Assembly (NCBI GenBank): GCA_023415335.1
Contig: JAEZLD010000179.1
Coordinates: forward strand, 1-11,082
Reading direction: 5' to 3'
Source: Bacillota bacterium
GTDB taxonomy: Bacteria; Bacillota; Clostridia; Clostridiales; Caloramatoraceae
Length of the DNA: 11,082 bases
Of the stretch, positions 6,850 to 11,082 are shown one piece after another (positions within the stretch are counted from its first letter, which is position 1; every line of letters begins with the position of its first letter). A program made the position numbers and the translations under genes. Under the pieces are notes generated by a model. The model made no database searches, was not told the DNA's origin, and worked only from the letters and a program-made list of their open reading frames with translations.

Positions 6850-7593
6850 ATAATTAACAATGGCAGCAAAGTCATCTGCCTTAAGGCTGGCTCCTCCAAC
6901 CAATGCACCATCAATATCACTTTGGGACATCTGTTCCTTTACAGTTGAAGGTTTAACGCTTCCACCATACTGTATCCTTACGCTGTCTGCTACCTTGACA
7001 TCGTAAAGCTCCCTTACAACATCTCTAATATACTTTATAACATCATTAGCATCCTTTGCAGTTGCGGTCCTTCCTGTTCCAATTGCCCATATTGGCTCAT
7101 AGGCTATGACCATTTTCTCAGCATCCCCGGCTTCAACGTCCTTAAGGTCAGCTACTATCTGCGATTTTACCCAGTCAAAGGTTTCTCCATTCTCTCTCTG
7201 TTCTAAGGTTTCACCTACGCAGAGTATTGGAATTAATCCGTGTACGAAGGCTGCCTTCATCTTTTTGTTTATAAGCTCATCATCCTCTTTAAAGTACTGC
7301 CTTCTTTCACTATGTCCAAGTATTACATACTGAGCACCAATCTCCTTAAGCATCAGAGGGGATATCTCTCCAGTATATGCCCCGCTTTCCTCAAAGTACA
7401 TATTTTGTGCCCCTACCTTAATATTGGTGTTCTCCACCAGAGTGGCTACCTGTGTAAGGGATGTAAAGGTTGGACAAACAACCACCTCACATTTTGCATC
7501 CTTTACCTTGTCTATAAGCTCAAGCATCAGCTGTGATGCTTCTTTTCCTGTTTTATTCATCTTCCAGTTCCCAGCCATTATTGGTTTCCTCAT
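6847..7593 (-). CDS. tpiA: Triose-phosphate isomerase
   Basis: Interconverts dihydroxyacetone phosphate and glyceraldehyde-3-phosphate in the cytoplasm. Numbered from ATG 7593 the protein has 248 residues, the usual bacterial length. It shows N9 and K11 in MAGNWKMN, the electrophile H94 in ILGHSERR, the catalytic base E166 followed by flexible loop PIWAIGTG, and phosphate-binding YGGSV (209-213) and GALVGGASL (229-237). An in-frame ATG exists five codons upstream (7608), but the GGAGG needed for initiation lies inside that extension, 8 nt before ATG 7593. MRKPIMAGNWKMN is also the normal start of the family. It is 83 nt downstream of pgk, across a hairpin, and 11 nt upstream of gpmI. Confidence 0.98.
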   Translation of the reverse strand: MRKPIMAGNWKMNKTGKEASQLMLELIDKVKDAKCEVVVCPTFTSLTQVATLVENTNIKVGAQNMYFEESGAYTGEISPLMLKEIGAQYVILGHSERRQYFKEDDELINKKMKAAFVHGLIPILCVGETLEQRENGETFDWVKSQIVADLKDVEAGDAEKMVIAYEPIWAIGTGRTATAKDANDVIKYIRDVVRELYDVKVADSVRIQYGGSVKPSTVKEQMSQSDIDGALVGGASLKADDFAAIVNY

Positions 7594-7601
7594 AATATAC
7601 C

Positions 7602-7606
7602 CCTCC
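7602..7606 (-). promoter_or_regulatory. Ribosome binding site deciding the tpiA start
   Basis: GGAGG on the minus strand is 8 nt before ATG 7593. It overlaps the codons of the alternative upstream ATG at 7608, which itself lacks a recognisable site. This supports the 248-residue form. Confidence 0.75.
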
Positions 7607-7633
7607 ATTAAAAGATTTCTTATTTGCTTATCT

Positions 7634-7663
7634 TAAAACAGGCAGGGTTCAGTCCCTGCCTGT
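7634..7663 (-). promoter_or_regulatory. Hairpin between pgk and tpiA (attenuator or mRNA-end structure)
   Basis: A perfect 10-bp GC-rich inverted repeat, ACAGGCAGGG/CCCTGCCTGT with a 6-nt loop (7638-7663), lies 13 nt after the pgk stop. On the minus strand the stem ends in a short U-run (UUUUAAG, first U inside the stem). It looks like an intrinsic terminator with a weak U-tract inside the operon. It could lower tpiA-gpmI-eno transcription relative to gap-pgk, or protect the 3' end of processed gap-pgk mRNA. Confidence 0.65.
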
Positions 7664-7676
7664 AACAATTATAATC

Positions 7677-8864
7677 CTACTTATCGTTTAAGGCAGCGAT
7701 TCCTGGCAGCTCCTTACCCTCTAAGAATTCAAGGGAAGCACCTCCACCAGTGGATATATGGGTCATCTTATCCGCATATCCTAACTGCTCGACAGCTGCT
7801 GCCGAGTCGCCCCCTCCGATTATAGTGGTAGCATTTAATCCTGCAAGGGCTTCTGCAATAGCTTTTGTTCCTACAGCAAATGCAGGCATTTCAAACACTC
7901 CCATAGGCCCATTCCAGATTACAGTTTTTGCATCACTTACTGCATTGCTGAAAAGCTTTATAGTTTCAGGTCCTATATCAAGTCCCATATAACCTTCAGA
8001 AATGCTCTCTCCAACCACCTTATACTCTGCATCAGCTTTAAATTCCTTAGCTGCCACATTATCTACAGGAAGGAGAAGCTCTACGCCCTTAACCTTTGCC
8101 TTTTCTAACATTTCCTTTGCATATTCTACCTTATCTGCCTCCAGAAGGGAATTTCCTATTTCATAGCCCATTGCCTTATAGAAGGTATAAGCCATTCCTC
8201 CTCCTATTATAAGCTTATCAACCTTTTCAAGCAAGTTGTTTATAACGCCTATCTTGTCTGACACCTTTGCTCCCCCAAGTATTGCAACCAACGGCCTGTC
8301 AGGTGTGGTAAGTGCCTTGCCCATAATTGTTGTTTCTTTTTCTATAAGGAAGCCAGCAACAGCCGGAAGGAATGTGGCAATTCCTGCTGTTGAGGAATTA
8401 GCCCTGTGGGCTGTTCCAAAAGCATCATTAACATATATGTCTGCAAGGGAAGCAAGCTTCCTGGCAAGGTCCATATCATTTTTAGTTTCTGTCTTTATGA
8501 ACCTTACGTTCTCAAGCATTACAACCTCTCCGCTCTTCATGTCAGCTGTAAGCTTTATGGCTTCTTCTCCAACCACTTCCTTATCCTCTGCCAGCATAAC
8601 CTCCTGTCCCAGCAGCTCTGAGAGTCTAACTGCTACCGGTTTAAGGCTATATTTAGCATCATAGCCCTCCTTAGGTCTTCCAAGGTGGGACATAAGTATT
8701 ACCTTTGCTTCGTTTTCCAAAAGGTATTTTATAGTAGGAAGAGCTCCTACTATTCTTCTATCATCTGTTATCTTTCCCTCTGAATTCTGTGGTACGTTGA
8801 AATCACAGCGTACGATAACCTTTTTTCCCTTAACATCAATATCTCTTACGGTTTTCTTATTCAT
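7677..8864 (-). CDS. pgk: Phosphoglycerate kinase
   Basis: Transfers phosphate between 1,3-bisphosphoglycerate and ADP, giving 3-phosphoglycerate and ATP; cytoplasmic monomer. The 395 residues fit the family. The N-terminal substrate-binding domain has RCDFNVP (19-25, D21 and N23 being substrate contacts) and SHLGRP (59-64). The C-terminal nucleotide domain has GGAKVSDK (197-204), NGPMGVFE (318-325), the glycine-rich IGGGDSAAA (349-357) and GGGASLEFL (373-381). An in-frame TTG exists at 8870, but AGGAGG abuts it with no spacer and is 6 nt from ATG 8864, so the ATG is chosen. It lies 93 nt after gap and 83 nt before tpiA, with a hairpin in each gap. Confidence 0.99.
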   Translation of the reverse strand: MNKKTVRDIDVKGKKVIVRCDFNVPQNSEGKITDDRRIVGALPTIKYLLENEAKVILMSHLGRPKEGYDAKYSLKPVAVRLSELLGQEVMLAEDKEVVGEEAIKLTADMKSGEVVMLENVRFIKTETKNDMDLARKLASLADIYVNDAFGTAHRANSSTAGIATFLPAVAGFLIEKETTIMGKALTTPDRPLVAILGGAKVSDKIGVINNLLEKVDKLIIGGGMAYTFYKAMGYEIGNSLLEADKVEYAKEMLEKAKVKGVELLLPVDNVAAKEFKADAEYKVVGESISEGYMGLDIGPETIKLFSNAVSDAKTVIWNGPMGVFEMPAFAVGTKAIAEALAGLNATTIIGGGDSAAAVEQLGYADKMTHISTGGGASLEFLEGKELPGIAALNDK

Positions 8865-8870
8865 ATCCAA

Positions 8871-8876
8871 CCTCCT
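8871..8876 (-). promoter_or_regulatory. Ribosome binding site deciding the pgk start
   Basis: A perfect AGGAGG on the minus strand with 6 nt to ATG 8864 and zero spacing to the in-frame TTG at 8870. The TTG therefore cannot be the start served by this site. Confidence 0.8.
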
Positions 8877-8896
8877 AATTAAGTATATGTTTTAAA

Positions 8897-8931
8897 TGTC
8901 CGGCCTTATAGACTAACTATAAAACCGGACA
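8897..8931 (-). promoter_or_regulatory. Long hairpin between gap and pgk
   Basis: In minus-strand RNA, 8931-8917 pairs with 8911-8897 over 15 continuous base pairs (UGUCCGGUUUUAUAG with CUAUAAGGCCGGACA, two tandem U·G wobbles) around a 5-nt loop. In plus-strand RNA the wobbles become C·A mismatches, so the structure is specific to operon mRNA. It begins 26 nt after the gap stop and is followed by UUUAAAAC, a poor terminator tract. A role in mRNA processing or stability of gap relative to pgk, or partial attenuation, is inferred. Confidence 0.65.
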
Positions 8932-8957
8932 CAATATTTTGCAAGTGTTTTAACGGA

Positions 8958-9971
8958 TTATTCAGCATCTACCTTTGCAGCATATACTGTAAGGTCGATA
9001 AGCTTGTTTGAATAACCCCATTCATTATCATACCATGAAACAAGCTTTACAAATTTATCACTAAGCTGTATTCCTGCTTCTGCATCAAATATGGAGGTTC
9101 TTGGATCATGGATGAAATCTGATGAAACAACTGCATCCTCAGTATATCCAAGTATACCCTTAAGCTCACCTTCTGATGCTTCCTTTATTGCAGCCTTTAT
9201 TTCCTCATAGGTTGCACTCTTTACCAGCTTAACAGTAAGGTCTACTACTGAAACGTCTATTGTAGGAACCCTGAACGCCATTCCTGTAAGCTTTCCATTA
9301 AGCTCAGGTATTACCTTTCCAACTGCCTTTGCGGCTCCTGTTGATGAAGGAATTATATTAGCAGCTGCGGCTCTTCCGCCTCTCCAATCCTTCTTGGATG
9401 GTCCATCAACAGTCTTCTGTGTAGCAGTTGTTGAGTGAACAGTGGTCATAAGGCCTTCCTCTATTCCAAACTTGTCATTTATAACCTTTGCAAGAGGAGC
9501 AAGGCAGTTAGTTGTGCAGGAAGCGTTGGAAATAACCTTAAGGTCCTTATTATAAGTCTTGTTGTTTACGCCCATTACAAACATTGGAGCGTCCTTTGAA
9601 GGCGCTGATATAACAACCTTCTTTGCACCTCCGTTGAAGTGTGCTGATGCCTTTTCAGTTACTGTGAATAGTCCCGTACATTCAAGGATGTACTCTGCTC
9701 CGCAGGAAGCCCAGTTGATTTCTGCTGGATCCTTTTCTGCAAATACCTTTATCTCCTGTCCTTCAACGATGAGGATGTTGTTTTCCTTATCTATAGATAT
9801 CTCACCCTTAAAACGACCATGTACAGAATCATACCTAAGCATATATACCATGTATTCCAGGTCTATAAAGGGGTCATTAATTCCTTTGATTTGAACCTCT
9901 TTATTCTCTAGTGCAGCTTGAAATGCAAGCCTTCCGATTCTTCCGAATCCATTAATACCAATCTTTACCAT
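8958..9971 (-). CDS. gap: Glyceraldehyde-3-phosphate dehydrogenase, NAD-type
   Basis: Oxidises and phosphorylates glyceraldehyde-3-phosphate to 1,3-bisphosphoglycerate with reduction of NAD+; cytoplasmic tetramer in the family. At 337 residues it is standard length. The Rossmann fold carries INGFGRIGR (6-14). The acidic D33 in INDPF points to NAD+ rather than NADP+ preference, as in catabolic GapA. The catalytic domain has nucleophile C152 in SNASCTTNC, H179 in TTVHSTTATQ, the phosphate-site SSTGAAKAVG (209-218), RVPTIDVSVVDLT (234-246) and WYDNEWGYS (313-321). ATG 9971 has GGGAGG 7-8 nt upstream. It follows cggR by 68 nt across a hairpin and AU-rich leader, the arrangement known from cggR-gapA operons, and precedes pgk. 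Confidence 0.99.
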   Translation of the reverse strand: MVKIGINGFGRIGRLAFQAALENKEVQIKGINDPFIDLEYMVYMLRYDSVHGRFKGEISIDKENNILIVEGQEIKVFAEKDPAEINWASCGAEYILECTGLFTVTEKASAHFNGGAKKVVISAPSKDAPMFVMGVNNKTYNKDLKVISNASCTTNCLAPLAKVINDKFGIEEGLMTTVHSTTATQKTVDGPSKKDWRGGRAAAANIIPSSTGAAKAVGKVIPELNGKLTGMAFRVPTIDVSVVDLTVKLVKSATYEEIKAAIKEASEGELKGILGYTEDAVVSSDFIHDPRTSIFDAEAGIQLSDKFVKLVSWYDNEWGYSNKLIDLTVYAAKVDAE

Positions 9972-10014
9972 GACTATTCCTCCCTAAATCTAAAAATTAA
10001 AAAATATTTATATT

Positions 10015-10037
10015 AAGAACTGCTGTTTGCAGCTCTT
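10015..10037 (-). promoter_or_regulatory. Hairpin at the cggR-gap junction, possible mRNA processing structure
   Basis: Minus-strand RNA folds as AAGAGCUGC/GCAGUUCUU, 9 bp with one G·U wobble and loop AAACA, starting 2 nt after the cggR stop. It is followed by a run of A and U residues (about 10014-9985) leading to the gap RBS. In Bacillus subtilis the cggR-gapA message is cleaved near the end of cggR, leaving a stable gapA mRNA. The location here is analogous; processing itself is inferred. Confidence 0.55.
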
Positions 10038-10039
10038 TT

Positions 10040-11059
10040 CTACTTTATATTGAGTATTGCCTTTGCTGCACCCTCATCAGTTATAAGCACCATATGAGGG
10101 TTGTGTATTTTAGCAGCCATAATTGCATCTGCCTTACTTTTCCCGCCAGCTACGGCAATAACATGATCTATGTTTGTTACCTTGTTGAGGCTTATTCCTA
10201 TGCATGGTGTTTTATATATTATTTCTCCTGATGCATTGAAATAGTACCCAAATGCCTCTCCAACAGCACCTTTATTTATAAGCCGGCTTGTTTTCTCATC
10301 TGAAAGTCCTCTTCTCACAGCCATATCCTTAGCTTTTGCAAGTCCGAATATAAGTATGTCTGCTTTTTCTATAAGAGAAGCTATTTCCTTTATATCCGGC
10401 TCATTAAGCATTGCATCCATAGCTTCATGGCTTATCTTATCCGGAACATGGAGCAGCTTGTACTTAGCATTAAGCTTTACAGCCAGCTTTTCAACCAAAG
10501 TATTTGCCTGTGTCTCCACGCTACTTCCCATACCTCCTCTGGCAGGAACAACAGTAATGTTGTTTTTATATACCTTTGGCATGCTTTCCACAGCCTGGCT
10601 TACCGAGCTTCCACCTGTAAGAGCTATCACTGAACCATCATTAATTATACCTTTTATGTATCCTGCTGCAATCCGTCCCATTTCCTTTAGAACTGTCTTG
10701 TCCTCATCATTATCTCCTGGCACTACCAATACCTCGGCAATTCCAAGATACTCTGCCAGCTTTTCTTCTATAATTGACAGACCGTTTATGCTATGGATTA
10801 CCTCTTGAAGGGATTCTAATATATGCTCTCCTTCCTTGGTAACCACCATACCTATGGAATTTATTTCTATAAGGTCCTGCTCCTTAAGGAAATTTACCTC
10901 GGACCTTACTATCCTCTCTCCCATGTTCAGTTCCTGAGAAATCATTCTCCTACCCACTGGCTGATTATAAAAAATGCTTTTAAGAATCTGGTAACGCTTT
11001 GAAAGCAGTTCCACCATTTCAGGTATTATTTTTTGTTCAAGTGCTAGTACATTATTCAT
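10040..11059 (-). CDS. cggR: Central glycolytic genes regulator CggR (SorC-family repressor)
   Basis: A transcriptional repressor of the glycolytic operon; in Bacillus subtilis it binds an operator upstream of cggR and is released by fructose-1,6-bisphosphate. Numbered from ATG 11059 it has 339 residues, close to the family's roughly 340. The N-terminal winged helix-turn-helix (about 20-75) includes PVGRRMISQELNMGER and SEVNFLKEQDL. The sugar-phosphate domain shows TGGSS (148-152), PARGGMG (172-178), EAFGYYFN (268-275), VAGGKSKADAI (303-313) and TDEGAAKAI near the end, all typical of CggR. An in-frame GTG at 11068 is possible, but the ATG matches the family N-terminus (MN...). The RBS is unclear for both: AGGG lies 2 nt before the GTG and 11 nt before the ATG. 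The promoter and operator lie beyond the window edge. Confidence 0.95.
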   Translation of the reverse strand: MNNVLALEQKIIPEMVELLSKRYQILKSIFYNQPVGRRMISQELNMGERIVRSEVNFLKEQDLIEINSIGMVVTKEGEHILESLQEVIHSINGLSIIEEKLAEYLGIAEVLVVPGDNDEDKTVLKEMGRIAAGYIKGIINDGSVIALTGGSSVSQAVESMPKVYKNNITVVPARGGMGSSVETQANTLVEKLAVKLNAKYKLLHVPDKISHEAMDAMLNEPDIKEIASLIEKADILIFGLAKAKDMAVRRGLSDEKTSRLINKGAVGEAFGYYFNASGEIIYKTPCIGISLNKVTNIDHVIAVAGGKSKADAIMAAKIHNPHMVLITDEGAAKAILNIK

Positions 11060-11082
11060 TATGCTCACATCCCTGGATTTAT

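Noticed and set aside
8897..8931. TGTCCGG/CCGGACA arms resemble CggR operator half-sites (CGGGAC and TGTC elements)
   Set aside because: The arms form an inverted repeat making an RNA stem, not the direct-repeat arrangement of known CggR operators. The site is downstream of gap rather than at the operon promoter.
9972..10014. Internal promoter for gap in the AU-rich cggR-gap spacer
   Set aside because: TATAAA-like strings occur by composition, but no -35 element at suitable spacing was found. RNA processing explains the arrangement equally well.

Overview
This window is a chromosomal segment from a low-to-moderate GC Firmicute, most likely a member of Clostridia. The proteins read as firmicute/clostridial types: a CggR-type SorC-family repressor, a phosphoglycerate mutase of the cofactor-independent class, and a compact SecG. 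Strong AGGAGG-type ribosome binding sites precede most genes. All genes lie on the minus strand, so transcription runs from high to low coordinates. I find no RNA genes, mobile elements, CRISPR arrays or convincing plus-strand genes.

Layout in transcription order. (1) 11059-3983: a central glycolytic operon, cggR - gap - pgk - tpiA - gpmI - eno. It encodes the repressor and the five enzymes that take triose phosphates to phosphoenolpyruvate. Every enzyme keeps its full set of recognisable catalytic residues. The first three junctions (cggR|gap, gap|pgk, pgk|tpiA) are 68-93 nt long and each holds one stable RNA hairpin. The next two (tpiA|gpmI, gpmI|eno) are only 11 and 24 nt, with Shine-Dalgarno sequences packed against the preceding stop codon. 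A terminator-like hairpin follows eno. (2) 3913-3473: secG as a near-autonomous unit, with a candidate promoter, a strong RBS and its own downstream terminator. (3) 3447-1231: rnr (RNase R) with a weaker candidate promoter and a good intrinsic terminator. (4) 1198-1: a lipoprotein with a divergent polysaccharide-deacetylase (NodB-like) domain, driven by a near-consensus promoter and cut off by the window edge.

How it works together: CggR is expected to sense fructose-1,6-bisphosphate and control the operon from an operator upstream of cggR, outside this window. The junction hairpins probably set different mRNA amounts for repressor, gap, pgk and the tpiA-gpmI-eno segment. The secG-rnr pair (protein translocation channel subunit and 3'-5' exoribonuclease) is a common firmicute neighbourhood, but smpB, often next to rnr, is not present immediately downstream here.

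I did not find a new system. The most interesting items are the graded series of strand-specific RNA hairpins inside the glycolytic operon and the non-canonical active-site motifs of the truncated lipoprotein deacetylase. Several translation starts are assigned from Shine-Dalgarno spacing and family length rather than from the longest open frame.
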